The position numbers were made by a program, and so were the translations under genes. A DNA stretch of 64,000 bases from assembly GCA_015179125.1 (NCBI GenBank), contig WHVA01000064.1, positions 248,001 through 312,000 of the forward strand. The letters run 5' to 3'. This DNA comes from Gautieria morchelliformis (taxonomy: Eukaryota > Basidiomycota > Agaricomycetes > Gomphales > Gomphaceae). The notes below the pieces were generated by a model. The model worked only from the letters and a program-made list of their open reading frames with translations. It did no database searches and was not told the origin of the DNA. Positions 53,511-64,000 of the stretch are shown piece by piece; within the stretch, counting starts at the first letter, position 1; each line of letters starts with the position of its first letter.

Positions 53511-54481
53511 TAGGCAGGACAGAGAGATTAGCACCGCACAGAGCCTAGCCAAAACCAAGAAGGGAAACTAATGGCCAAGTCAACATTAGCTTGAAAATAC
53601 AACATACAAATGGCAAAACCTTACTGAATAGCTGGGACTGAAAGAAATAGCAAACTGATCAGTTATGGACAAACCCAAAATTGGTGCCAAAAAGGAAAAT
53701 TGCTATGAGAGTAGGAAGATACCTAAGGAGTGACAGCCTGGAGAACAGATCTGGAATGAAGATGTTAAATCAAGCCTGAAAAAGTTATATAAAACAACCA
53801 AATATACCAGAGGGACTTAGATATATCTAATAAGCATCCAAGAAAAGTAAAAGTGACCGCCAAACTCACCAATGACAGGAAGGCCTGTTGGAGGACCTGA
53901 TAACAAAGTCCAAATTAATTTCAAAAAAGCAACAATGTGATGAGAATGAAAACCTACCAAAGGAATAGGAGGCTTGGAAGTATATCTGGGATGAAAAAGG
54001 CCTAAGTAAGCTTGAAAAACAGCCAAAATAAACTTTAAAAAGAAAAATCAAAAGAGAAAAACATACCCAAGGCACTGCAGAGCTTCTGGCATGAGCAAAC
54101 CATGCAAAAAAGCGATAATGAGGGCAGGATTCTCACCAGAATGCAGGCAGACACCCACAGGTAGAGTGAAGAGGAGCTGAGAGGTGTAATCTGCCCTGAA
54201 AAGGGGAAAAAAATGGGGCAAAAAAATCGAAAATTAGCAGAGAAAAGGGAAATTGCACTGAGCATGAAATCATACCTAAGAGATATGAGGCTGAGAGGGT
54301 AGATCTGGAATAAGATAGGCCAAAATAAGCCTAAAAAAGCGAAATAAAAAGAGAAAAACATACCCAAGGCACTGCAGAGCTTCTGGCATGAGCAAACCAT
54401 GCAAAAAAGCGAAAATGAGGGCAGGATGCTCACCAGAATGCAGGCAAACACCCACAGGCAGAGTGAAGAGGAGCTGAAAGG
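53511..54481. repeat. Diverged tandem units of the Helitron-adjacent region
   Basis: A roughly 290-bp unit is present twice (about 54050-54185 and 54345-54481 share CATACCCAAGGCACTGCAGAG and GAGGGCAGGAT.CTCACCAG). A looser motif ATCTGG.AT.A....AA.AAGCCT is seen at 53745, 53985 and 54305. No gene. Confidence 0.6.
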
Positions 54482-55022
54482 TGTAACCAACACATGCTCT
54501 GACTCACTACCCTTTTTCTCAATGACTCACTACCCTATTTCTTCATGACTCATTCTAGTCTATTAATAGATAGTAGATACAATATAAAAGGAGGCCTTAC
54601 TGCCCACCTTTCATCAGCCAATACATCATCATCTTCTATCCACGTACCTCGTGTGACTTGCCAAGCTTGCACAGCTTACTAAGCTGCTAACCCCAGCTAG
54701 GGTTATTACACTTACTTAGTGTATTAATTCTCAGTTAAGTAGTTGTGTTTCTACATAGCCACCCAGACTAACACTCTAGGTGAAATTCTGCAGAGTGAGT
54801 CTGACAATCGATTTCCTTGTCAATTACCTCTCCAATACCCGAGATGAACTGATCAGTGACTTTCCTGTTCAGTGACTTTCACAAGTCACTTCTTAAACCC
54901 TAGTCGCTCATTTATTGCAGTGCATTGACGTTAATCGGGTCAGTCCACTTACAAACTCTCCTGTGAAGCGATTCCTATCTTTTTGGAATACTTGGACCCC
55001 GATAGTCATCCTCGAACTTACA
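54482..55022 (+). repeat. Candidate LTR (541 bp)
   Basis: TGTAA..TTACA ends, a plus-strand TATAAAAGG box near 54580 and an R/U5-like tail. The left end abuts the tandem repeat. No matching duplication (AAAGG vs GACTA) and no second copy here, so ends are provisional. 55023-55607 holds only decayed Gypsy-C spacer. Confidence 0.5.
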
Positions 55023-56693
55023 GACTAATAGCTTATTATTCATTACACCAGTAGTGTTTAATATTCTTGCAGTTTTGTATACGACATGTTCTGATAGACC
55101 AAAGTGTTAGCTCTGACACCAAAGTCTTGAAGGGTTCCAAACCAATTGCCTCACGGCAATACAGGTAAATATGCATATTTACACTAACCCCATCGATTCC
55201 AACCTGCACGGAGGCTGCACTTGACACTGTCCGAATGCATCCTGAGCATGTGGGTGTTTCATGGATTGGGAGTTTAACAGATGATGGGTTCTATGATGGA
55301 TGGTGGCTCCACGGACTGGGGTCCTGATGGGAATGATGGGATCAGTGGATATGAAAGGTGTACTGTGAAGAATCCTCTGGCAAATGGTTTGAAGGTCCGA
55401 CAGCGGGGATGTTAGTTCGCTGAATGTTGATGTCTGGTTCATAGAATAAATGAATCATGACAAGGCCCTGCGGCATGCGGGACCACTGTCTTCTTTCCCT
55501 GCGCTTCCACCGTTAGGTGGGAGCGCCTCTCCCTACGAGTGTAGGGAGAGTTCAAGGACGAGTCGTCATGTGACTCATCCTCTTGGCTTCAATGAACCAG
55601 GTCGGGCTTAGGTGGCAAGGTGATTGATTCTACTCACCTTCAGCACCTGGCCTTTGTTCAGTGGTCCTTTATCATTGAATGACACTTTACCCATGGGACT
55701 GACCTCGTTCCCTACGTGGATTGTTCCTGGACTCGAGAAGTCCAAGGTGATGCCATGTCTCCTTAGGAACAGCATCTCCAGGATCACATCGTAGTATTCG
55801 AGGTTGGCCACATCAAAGTACTCATTGTGAGTTTCGCGACCAAATTTGATGGTCGTGTTCATTCCATAGTTTATGGTGGAACGGCTGCCAATGCAGGCTA
55901 GCTGCAGTGCAATTGGCTGGTCCAGGGCAAATGTTTTTAGCCCTGTGGTACATGTGAACTCGGGGGATAATAGCCCCTTCGCTCCTGCTATCGAGCAGGC
56001 AGTGGGAGTTCACCCCATTTATCTCCCAGTACCCCAAGAGGGTATGGTTTTCGTTTCATGGCTGCATTGGCCGCATCCGGTGTTTGCTTCGGTGGTGATA
56101 CATCAGTTTGGCTGCCTTGTCCGGGGCGGCCAATGTGCGTGTGGCCATGACTTTCGTGGCAGTCTTGTCTTTCAGCACGATTCTGATTGCACTGGATCTG
56201 TAGGTGGTCATGTTGGCCACCGCCTACTCATCCCATTCATAGTATTGGGACAGCTCGGGTTCCCACTGATCAGTGGGCGCATCTGTGTTGTCTGGAGACT
56301 CATTGGGTTGGGGCTCACCCTCCCCCTCTTCATCAATCTGTTGAAGAGAATGTTGCCTGGGATCTGCATCCAGATCCTTGTCATCATTGTCATGACTTGC
56401 GGCCACTGTCCATATGCCAGATCTGAGCTGGGGGCACTCCATCTTCCTGTTGCCTGTTTGGCCACATTCAAAGCCCATAATGCTGCTTTGATTATTGCCA
56501 GGGCGATCGTTATGTCGACTTGTTGGTTTCGGCGGGGGAGGTGGCTTAGGCGAGGTCCCTGACACTTGAGGCTGTTTGGCCTCGGGCAGTCGCCCAGTTT
56601 GGGCTGGGCGTGGGGGTGGAGGGCGTTGGGACACCCCGCTCCTCAGGAACAGGATAGGCCTGCTCAGGCCTGTCTGCGTTACTGGCCTGTTTG

Positions 56694-57647
56694 TGTCAAG
56701 ATTGGATTTTAGGCATTAATATCGTGTACTAGTGAACACAGTGAATGCCTGAACGGCTTGTGCAATGTGGTGTGTAGTTTGGCAAACAATGTCAAGCCAA
56801 TGGGGGCTACTCGAACAGAGCTCACCTTGTCTACAGTGCAAGCAAAATAGCCCATGATACTTGATGATGTAACATACAAGGTCTCACGGAAAGGTTGTCT
56901 AGTAGTAACAATCCTTTCACTGGCAAAGGTACTCCTTTGGAGCCCTTCGCTGACAGCACCAACAATGGTTTGAAGACTAAAGTAGTGAAGGTGAAGTATG
57001 GAAACTCACCAGTGGTGCTCGAGTCCTCCCCTGGTCTAAGATAGTAGTCTATGGAAGAGGGCTTAAGATGATAGTCACAGTGAGATCAAGTTTTGCACAA
57101 GATAGACGTATGATAATTGAACTGCAGAATATACATGCGAATGTAAACTACTTATATTGAATGCTCATATGATATCAGCGAATAGGAAAGAGGCCATCGT
57201 GAGTCAGGGTTGGATAGGGATGCGCAGCAAGGATACAAATAGATGAAACACATATGCAATAGAAATAAGGAGGAGTGCGAACATGAAATGATGGAGAGGA
57301 AAGAGGACAAAGGTACCTATGTAAGAAAACATGCCTTCAGACCTGCATACATGTTACCCTGCATGGACTCTTGGCCTGCTGGGTCAATCTCACACGATCT
57401 ATGGGTAGGACATCCCGCAAACACATGCCGGCCATAGGATCACCCAAAGGGGGTTGAATCGGGGAGGCGATGGGGCCAGTGATGAGCCATCACACCAGTT
57501 AGAGGATATCGATCGTGTTTGATGGTGTGACTACTGGCGAATGGTCATTCAGTGAATTCGGCGAAGGGTTAACGGAGCGAACATAGAGATGGAGGGATGA
57601 AAGGGAAAATGGGGGTAACTGGATACAAGAATACATGAGTCATGACA
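56694..57647 (-). repeat. LTR insertion in Gypsy-C1, relative of the solo LTR at 26160
   Basis: TGTCAAGATTGG to AGTCATGACA on the plus strand: the reverse complement of the 26160-27433 LTR, with about 300 bp missing internally. No matching 5-bp duplication seen (GTTTG vs CTGGG). Confidence 0.75.
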
Positions 57648-58024
57648 CTGGGCTGTGCTTGCTGATGCAGCAGCACTTTCTGCACGGTGCATCCCCATGT
57701 TATACTGGGATGCTTCCTCAATCATGTGGGCCATTTTGAATAGTTGCTCTATTGAGCTGCTCTCAGCATTATAGCCCTTTTTGAGGACTTCATTGCACAG
57801 CGTCTCACATAGCGCTGACACGAACCATCTACGGAACATGTAGTAATCCGGTGGCTGTATCATACATGCTGCGTATTTTGTGAGCTTGTTCAGCATCTCC
57901 TGAACAGTTTTTGTGCTCTGCACGACTGTGTCGAATTTATTCGATGCATGATGGTATGTTAGCATGTGCAGAAACCTCTTTTGAAGGCCCTGCATCACTG
58001 TTTCCAAGGTCCAACTGTGGACCT

Positions 58025-58391
58025 CACTGCAGGCATATAAAGGTTTTCTTGTCTGAAAAACTGTTCAAAAATCTGTAAAGATATTCCAAATATTTTTAGT
58101 GTTTTTTATATGAAAAAAAAACTATAATAAAATTTTGTGTTTTTATTAGAATTTGTTGAGCAAGAAAATTGTGAAAATATTCAAAGTTTTTTTCAGGGTT
58201 TTTTATGGGTTTCTTTGTGTTTTCACAAAGAAACTTATAAAAAAGACATAAAAAACTCTGTAAAAAACTTCAAACTTTTTTACAATTTTCTTGCTCAACA
58301 AATTCTAACAAAAACAATAAAAAAAATTGGAATATCTTTACAGTTTTTTGAACAGTTTTTCAGACCAGAAAATTTTTATATGCCTCCAGTG
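58025..58391. mobile_element. CACTA-like foldback MITE (367 bp, 3-bp duplication)
   Basis: Ends CACTG(C/G)AGGCATATAAA with inverted arms of over 150 bp, flanked by CCT at 58022-58024 and 58392-58394. The paralogous site in Gypsy-C2 (about 61592-61606) is empty, which fixes the ends exactly. CACTG termini plus a 3-bp duplication fit the CACTA superfamily. The ORF inside is an artefact of the AT-rich arms. Confidence 0.85.
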
Positions 58392-59594
58392 CCTGGTGAT
58401 CAAAATGTCAAAGGAACCACTCTTGGGCTTTGCCAGTCAGGCAAGTGCCCACATAGCTGACCTGCATGTCCACGCTGGTTGGCCCCAGGAGACAGTTCAT
58501 TTTGAGCCATTGCTGCGACAAAGATATCAAACTCTTCGAGGTCTGATCCCCCTTGGGGTGTGCTAGCTTCATGCCGGCTTTTGCTAGCACGGACTTCTCA
58601 GGGTCCATGCCTGCGGCATCCGCTAGCATCATGCAGATCATCCACATGGCTCTTGTGAGCCATCGGTTTGATCTGGTATGCCCTGTCCTTCTGTTGGGGC
58701 CATTGATTGTTCATGTGGCTATGATGCCACGCGGGGCAAGCTATTATATGCTCTAATGGGGCCTGGGCCCAGATCGGGCTTGGGATCAGGAGAATCCTGT
58801 GCTCTGGGTTCTGGGGGAGGCCCATGACGGGTATCCCCTGTCAACCCTGTGTTGCAGATGCGCAGCCTGCTGTTGTAGGCTGCATGTGCTTGTCGTGCTT
58901 CCTGTATGGTGTGCACGAGCTGCTCATCAGGTTGCTGAGCAGTGTGGCCCTGAGACACAGCATTTTCAGCGTTCCTTGTTATTAGCAACTTGAGGGCCCG
59001 TGTGTGGTGGCGTGTAGTGGTGGTTTCTTTTTGCTGCCAGTGCATGGCTGGCTTTGAGCTCTAAGCTCTCCGTTGTGGTCTCAGAGTCTGGTTCTGAGGT
59101 GACTTGCTCCCTGACGATCTGTTGGATCATCTTACGGTTGCCTGTGGGGGCAACTGGCTCTGTGTGGGGTTCATTTCTGAATTGTATGTGCTGTTAGACC
59201 AGGTGGCTGGCGGTGGCATTCACTGCTGGTCCCATTCTTCTCGGTGCTGTTCTTCAGCAACTTGGCCTCGTTCCCTGGCTGTCAACTGGTGCGAGCTTTG
59301 GTGCCGTGTCCTAGGTTCTCCATGCAAGTGGAGAACATTCTGGACGTCCTCCAATGCGGCAGCATCCCGTTGCGGGATCTCTTCGATCTGGTGGAGCTCC
59401 TTGCTGAACTTCATTAGGGCATCTCCTAGGTCAGTGAGCCTTGATGCGATATGCTTGTGCTTATAGGCTGTGAGGGCATTCCTGTGCAATGCGTAGTGCA
59501 CTTCTTTGGTCATTGCCACCACCGTCTTGTCGTTGATGGCGTGTGTCCTTGAGCTCTTGCTGCTCAAGCTCAAGTATTCTGAGCCCTGACCGTC

Positions 59595-59808
59595 TGTAAA
59601 TAACCTATGTATCTACATGTACAATAGTTATTACATAATCCCAGTGGGCCCCTTAGGGACCCACTGTATAGTTTATGCGTGGGAACCGGCCAGCGGTTCC
59701 CATCGCATCTTACTCTTACCTGTCACTACGTAGCATTCAGATACCACTCATTGGTCAAGTTCTGCAGTGCCCTTGTGATACAAGGTCCTAAGATCGACAT
59801 CCTTTACA
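59595..59808 (+). repeat. Gypsy-C2 5' LTR (candidate, 214 bp)
   Basis: TGTAAATAACC to CATCCTTTACA (TGTAAA/TTTACA ends), with two internal palindromes (CAGTGGG..CCCACTG and GGGAACCG..CGGTTCCC). It begins where Gypsy-C1 homology stops and precedes the C2 Gag by 137 bp. No second LTR to compare. Confidence 0.6.
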
Positions 59809-59945
59809 CCTTTTTGAACTATCCTGCGGTTGATCGCCATGCGACCAACCAATAGTGGATTCGAAGCATCTTGAAAAAGATCGCTGCGTCGACGACTAAA
59901 CATTGTTGAGACCCTCCAGTAGACCCTCTACTGTCGGCTGCAAGC

Positions 59946-62919
59946 ATGATGATTCCACACAGTCGAAGACGGACACGAGTGACGAGCTCGAGGTCCACGC
60001 CCCAGGCGCAGCCCAGCGACATGACGGCTGATGCTACCCTGGACCAAGAGTCCAGGACGATAGAAGACGGAGAGATCGTAGATCTCACTGCCCTTGTCCC
60101 CCTAGTAGAGGACGAGGAAAACCCCGACCACGTCTCGTCGAGCGTGGCTGAGGAAGAGACGATGCCGGGCAATGAGCCGGCGCCGCCCCCCCATTCCTCT
60201 CTGCCCAGAGACAAAGGAAAGGGCAGAGAAGTCTCCCCGTCGTCAGACGGTAGAGCAACAACGTCAAGGCAGGCACAAAGCCACGACTCGAACTGATGCT
60301 CACAAAGTAGAGTGACGACGATCGTCCCTGAAGGGGGACGACGGCAAAAAGGACGAGCCCCAGACGATGGTCAGGGCTCGGAATACTCGAGCTCCAGTCG
60401 CAAGAGCTCGAGGGCTCACGCCATCGACCACGAGACGGCAGAGGCCATGAACAAACAGGTGCAGGCTGCGCTGCACCGAAGCACGCTGACGCGCCACAAG
60501 CACGATCAGCTGGCATCGCAGCTTGACAGCGCCACCGCCGCCCTAATAGCAATCAGCAAGGAACTCCACCAGGCGGAGGAGATCAGGCTGCAAGACGCAG
60601 CCACGCTGGAGGACGTCCAGAAAGCCCTCCGCCCATGCGGGGAATGCGACACAACTCGTCCAAGCTCATGACAGTCCACAGCCAACGAACGCAGTCACGA
60701 CGTGGAAGACCCGCGCCGAAAGGAGCGGGACAAGCAGCGAATGCCGCCACCAGCCGTCCCGGTCAAACAGGATGTAAGGTTCGGGAACGAACCTCAAGAA
60801 CAACCGGCTGCCCCAATGGACAGCCGTAAAACGATCCAACAGATCGTTAGGGAACAGGTCGCCTCAGAGCCTGACTCTGAAACGGCGACCGAGAGCTTAG
60901 AGCTCGAAGTCGCACACTGGCAGCGTAAAGAAGCCGCAGCCACGTGCTGCCACACACGGGCACTCGAGCTACTAGCGAAGAACGCTGAAGAAACAGTGGC
61001 CCACAGCCACACTGCTCAGCTGCCCGACGAGCAGCTCACACGAGCCATACAGGACGCACGGCAGGCGCGCGCAGCCTACAACAGCAGGCTGCAGATCCGC
61101 AATGCGGGACTGACCGGGGACACCAGGCACAAAACGCCCCCGGAACCGAGAGCACAAAATGCTCCCGATCCCGAGCCTGATCCGGGCCCAGGGCCTATCA
61201 GGGCATACAACAGCCTGCCCCGCGCGGCGTCACAGCCGCGCGAGCGATCCATGGCCCCAACGGAAGGCCAGGGAATCCCTGACCAGGCCGACGTCGTACC
61301 AATGGAGCCGTATGATGGGATCACACGGATGATCCGCGTGGTGTTGGCAGACGCCGCGGACACAGACCCAGAGAAGTCTGTGCTAGCGAAAGCCAGCGTG
61401 AAATTGGCTCACCCCAAGCCATATGCCGGGGGATCTGACCTCGAAGAGTTTGAAATCTTCGTGGCAGCCATCCTACAATGGCTGAAAATGAATTGCCTCC
61501 TAGGGCCAACCAGCATAGACATGCAGGTTGGCTACGTGGGCACTCACCTCACCGGTGAAGCCCAGGAGTGGTTCCTTCGAAACATAGAACGCTTTGATCG
61601 CCAGGTCCGCAGCTGGATGCTGGAAACTGTGATGCAAGGCCTTCAAAAAAGGTTCCTGCACACACTGACGTACCATCACGCATCGAATAAATTCGACGCG
61701 GTCATGCAGGGCATGAAAACTGTTCAGGAAATGCTGAACGAGCTCACGAAATACGCGGCACGTATGATACAGCCGCCAGACAATTACACGTTCCGGAGAC
61801 GGTGCATGTCGGCGCTGCATGAAACGCTGCGCAACGAAGTCCTCAAAAAGGGCTATAATGCCGAGAGCAGCTCAATAGAGCAACTCTTCGAGACGGCCCG
61901 GATGATCGAGGAGGCATCCCGATACAACATGGGGATGCGCCGCGCAGAAAGCGCAGCAGCAACGGCAAGTGCTGCCCGGCTCACAGGGAGCAAGCTGTTG
62001 ACACAAACAGGCCTGACCAGGCCCAACCTGTTCTCAAGAAGCGGAGCAGGCCAACTGCTGCTGCCCCCACGCCCAGCACAAGCTGGACGCCTGCCTGAAG
62101 CTAAACAGCCTCAAGTGTCAGGGTCGTCCCCACGACCTGCCCCACCAACGAAAGCGTTGGGCCAGCCTAACGATCGGCCCAGCGGCAGCCAAAGCAGCAC
62201 CACGTGCTTTGAATGCGGCCAACCTGGCCACAAGAAGGCGGAGTGCCCCCGGCTTAGGTCCGGTATAAGGACAGCAGCCGCGAGGCACGACGATGAGGCC
62301 GAGGATCCAGAGATGGATCTCGGTCAAAATTCTCTTCAACAGATTGATGAAGAGGGGGAGGGTGATCCCCAACCCAACGACACTCCGGACAACGGAGACG
62401 CGCCCGCTGAAGAGTGGGACCCCGAGCCGTCCCAATACTATGAATGGGACGAGGAGGGGGAAGACACCACCTACAGGTCCAGCGCGATCAGATTCGCGCT
62501 GGAGGACGAAACCGCCATGAAGGTCATGGCTGCATGCACGTTGGTCATGCCAGACAAGGCGGCTGAGCCGGTGTATCACCACCGAAGTAAACACAGGACG
62601 CGGCCAACGCGCCCGCACAATGAGAACCGTACCCTATCGGGGTACTGGGAAATACACGGCGTAAAAGCCCACTGCCTACTAGATAGCGGCAGCGAAGGGG
62701 TACTGCTATCGCCCGAATTCACGCGAGCTACAGGGATGAAGACATTCTCCCTGGAGCAGCCACTTGCACTGCAGCTAGCCTGCATAGGCAGCCGTTCCAC
62801 GATCAACTATGGAACGAACACGACCATCAAATTTGGTTGTGAGACATACGATGAATATTTCGACATAGCGAACGTCAAATATTACGATGCTATCTTATGG
62901 ACACCGTTCCTAAGGAGAT
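59946..62919 (+). pseudogene. Gypsy-C2 Gag-protease, two TGA stops, cut by Gypsy-D
   Basis: One frame from ATG 59946 (or 60021, MTADATLDQ) to 62919, interrupted by TGA at 60294-60296 and 60669-60671. The last segment is open for 739 codons (60702-62919). Order: acidic N-terminus; coiled-coil region (AHAIDHETAEAMNKQVQAAL); Retrotrans_gag core (LEEFEIFVAAILQWLKMNCL, TYHHASNKFDAV); CCHC knuckle CFECGQPGHKKAEC at 62206-62247; acidic linker; retropepsin site CLLDSGSEGVLL and ILWTPFLRRL. The Gypsy-D LTR begins at 62920, so the final 34 codons of the open frame (to 63023) are LTR sequence. RT and integrase are not in the window. Confidence 0.88.
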
Positions 62920-63610
62920 TGTTACGTATCGAGATTTCCGCTAAGTCGGAACTGGAAAGGACAGTGGCTTCAACTTGTAGGTTGCGCCCCCAAAGAACTA
63001 TTGTCCTAAGTATTTCGGACTGAGTCGGAAGTCGGAAAGTACTGAACCAAAGGTTTGGTCGGAACTTGAGTCGGAACTGAGGCAGAAGGCGGAAGACGGA
63101 AGGCGGAGAGAGACTGAGATCTTGCTAGACTCGCTGTGCTAAGAACAGGAGATGGAGCACAGGAAATCAAGTATCGAAGGCGATTATCTGGTTGCAGAAT
63201 AAGAGACATACATGACAGGCTTTTATACAAAGAGCTGAGACAACAGGTAATGATATGGTACTAAGCAAATTCCGGGGGAAGCGGAAGTCGAGTAGACAAT
63301 GCGTGGGAACTAACTATTAGGAACAATGGGACTACAAGGGGGGTTCAGGGTAAGGTAGAACAATGGCAAAGAACAAGGGGTCGGGAAAACATATCTGACA
63401 ATGAAACACAAGGAGGGTCGGACATATGGTCTTGATGAACGGTAAGGTGGGTCCGGTGGGTCCGAGTAATAGAGTCGAAAGAACAAGGGAAATGTACAAG
63501 GGGCGAGATGTCAGAAATATCGGAGGGGCGGAATGTGTTGCAGAAATATCGGAGGGGCGGAAGGTGTTGCGGAACTGAGGGTCAGAAGTCGGAAATGAAC
63601 GGTCATAACA
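62920..63610 (+). repeat. Gypsy-D 5' LTR
   Basis: 691 bp, TGTTACG to CATAACA. Homologous to the fragment at 9164-9562. A TATA-like TTTTATACAAAG near 63221. Rich in CGGAA. Directly followed by GTATCTCCCTTC; I could not assign the priming tRNA. Confidence 0.8.
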
Positions 63611-63732
63611 GTATCTCCCTTCTAAGGTCGAGCCCCGCGAGACCACAAGTCGGAATCACGTGACCTGTGAACAAACGTGTCGGAGTTCGAAAGATAGGCG
63701 GGAAACAAGACGTGTCTTCGTTTTGATCCACC

Positions 63733-64000
63733 ATGAGCACTCCAGTCGACTTCTCCAAAATGACCAGCGCTGAGATGAAGCAGCACTTTGCTGACATGCT
63801 TGCGCAGAAGGAACTGGCCGAAAAGCGTGAGGCCGAGGAAGCCGCGCGGAAAGAGAGGGAGTGTCTGGAGGAGGAGCGCAAGGAGAAAGAGCGCAAGGAA
63901 CAGGAGCGTCGGGAGCAGGAGCGGAAGGAGAGGGAGGAAAGGGACCGTAAACGCCGCGAGGAAGAGTCGCGCCTCCGCGAGGAGCAGCGGAAACGGGACG
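63733..64000 (+). CDS. Gypsy-D Gag, N-terminal part (runs off the right edge)
   Basis: ATG at 63733, 123 bp after the LTR; open to the window edge (89 codons). MSTPVDFSKMTSAEMKQHFA, then an uninterrupted Glu/Lys/Arg-rich stretch (KERKEQERREQERKERE), a long charged helix or coiled coil as found at the N-terminus of several fungal Gypsy Gag proteins. No stops, so this may be the start of an intact element. Confidence 0.8.
   Translation, partial: MSTPVDFSKMTSAEMKQHFADMLAQKELAEKREAEEAARKERECLEEERKEKERKEQERREQERKEREERDRKRREEESRLREEQRKRD

Larger units (their letters stand above)
55608..59573 (-). pseudogene. Gypsy-C1 Gag-protease, older copy, interrupted twice
   Basis: On the minus strand this follows the Gypsy-C2 frame block by block: AHAIN..ALHRNALT (59573-59220), AAYNSRLRICNTGLTGDTRH (59045-58719), EKSVLAKAGMKLAHPK and GPTSVDMQVSYVG (58647-58408), GLQKRFLHMLTYHHASNKFD (58007-57650), then after an LTR LPEAKQPQVSG and SLQQIDEEGEGEPQPN (56634-56224) and the protease region CLLDSRSEG (56037-55608). 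The knuckle has lost its first Cys and its His (GFECGQTGNRKMEC), the protease Gly is Arg, and frames shift repeatedly. Upstream it ends at 59594, where C2 inserted. Confidence 0.85.

Noticed and set aside
58137..58460. Lys/Phe-rich 107-codon gene
   Set aside because: It lies almost wholly in the arms of the CACTA-like MITE.
60312..60671. Independent 119-codon gene
   Set aside because: Same frame as the flanking Gypsy-C2 Gag segments and matched by the minus-strand copy C1; it is one Gag split by TGA codons.
55608..62919. Segmental inverted duplication of a host gene
   Set aside because: Both arms encode Gag and protease, and the junction has an LTR, so a self-nested retrotransposon explains it better.

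Overview
The window looks like a repeat-rich stretch of a filamentous fungal chromosome, most likely a mushroom-forming basidiomycete (Agaricomycetes). Host genes are cut by 49-65 bp GT-AG introns. The host families include a TPR-like/CHAT protein and an F-box-type family of agaric style. The rest is layered LTR retrotransposons (Copia, chromodomain Gypsy), a BED-finger hAT, Helitrons and small foldback elements. I saw no bacterial operon, CRISPR array or rRNA.

Layout. 1-2604: 5' half of an apparently intact Copia element (Copia-A, minus) whose coding frame runs off the left edge. 2605-9160: sparse host DNA with a weakly supported gene (3400-4107) and a decayed F-box-like gene (6218-7590, minus). 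9164-25237: a nested stack. A Gypsy-D LTR fragment is cut by a hAT, the hAT by an old Gypsy (Gypsy-A, minus), and Gypsy-A by a complete Copia (Copia-B, 12199-18235, 5-bp duplication) and a complete chromodomain Gypsy (Gypsy-B, 18991-25237). 25238-31722: head-to-tail non-autonomous Helitron-like units carrying 17-bp and about 82-bp tandem repeats; one unit holds a solo LTR with a perfect 5-bp duplication. 32265-34852: a truncated Copia (Copia-C) between 189-bp inverted repeats, next to an 81-bp direct repeat.

35329-47181 is the host-gene island: a TPR-like/CHAT gene (minus) whose last exon is hit by a TA-flanked foldback MITE; a divergent 535-aa helical protein gene (plus); and a 952-aa cysteine-motif protein gene (minus). 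Exon joins for all three keep frame.

47481-52519 is a decayed autonomous Helitron (Rep plus helicase, minus) whose 3' hairpin and CTAG end resemble those of the units at 25-30 kb. 52520-55022 holds tandem repeats, a solo LTR with a duplication, and a second candidate LTR. 55608-62919 holds two copies of one Gypsy family (Gypsy-C), the younger inserted in the gag of the older. The older also carries a CACTA-like MITE, whose empty site survives in the younger copy, and an LTR. The younger is cut at 62920 by Gypsy-D, whose gag runs off the right edge.

Functionally, most coding capacity is for transposition and most of it is broken, often by in-frame TGA codons. The best candidate for something of biological interest is the CHAT gene, with seventeen 45-residue repeats, a His/Cys pair and a transposon-altered C-terminus, together with its divergent neighbour.
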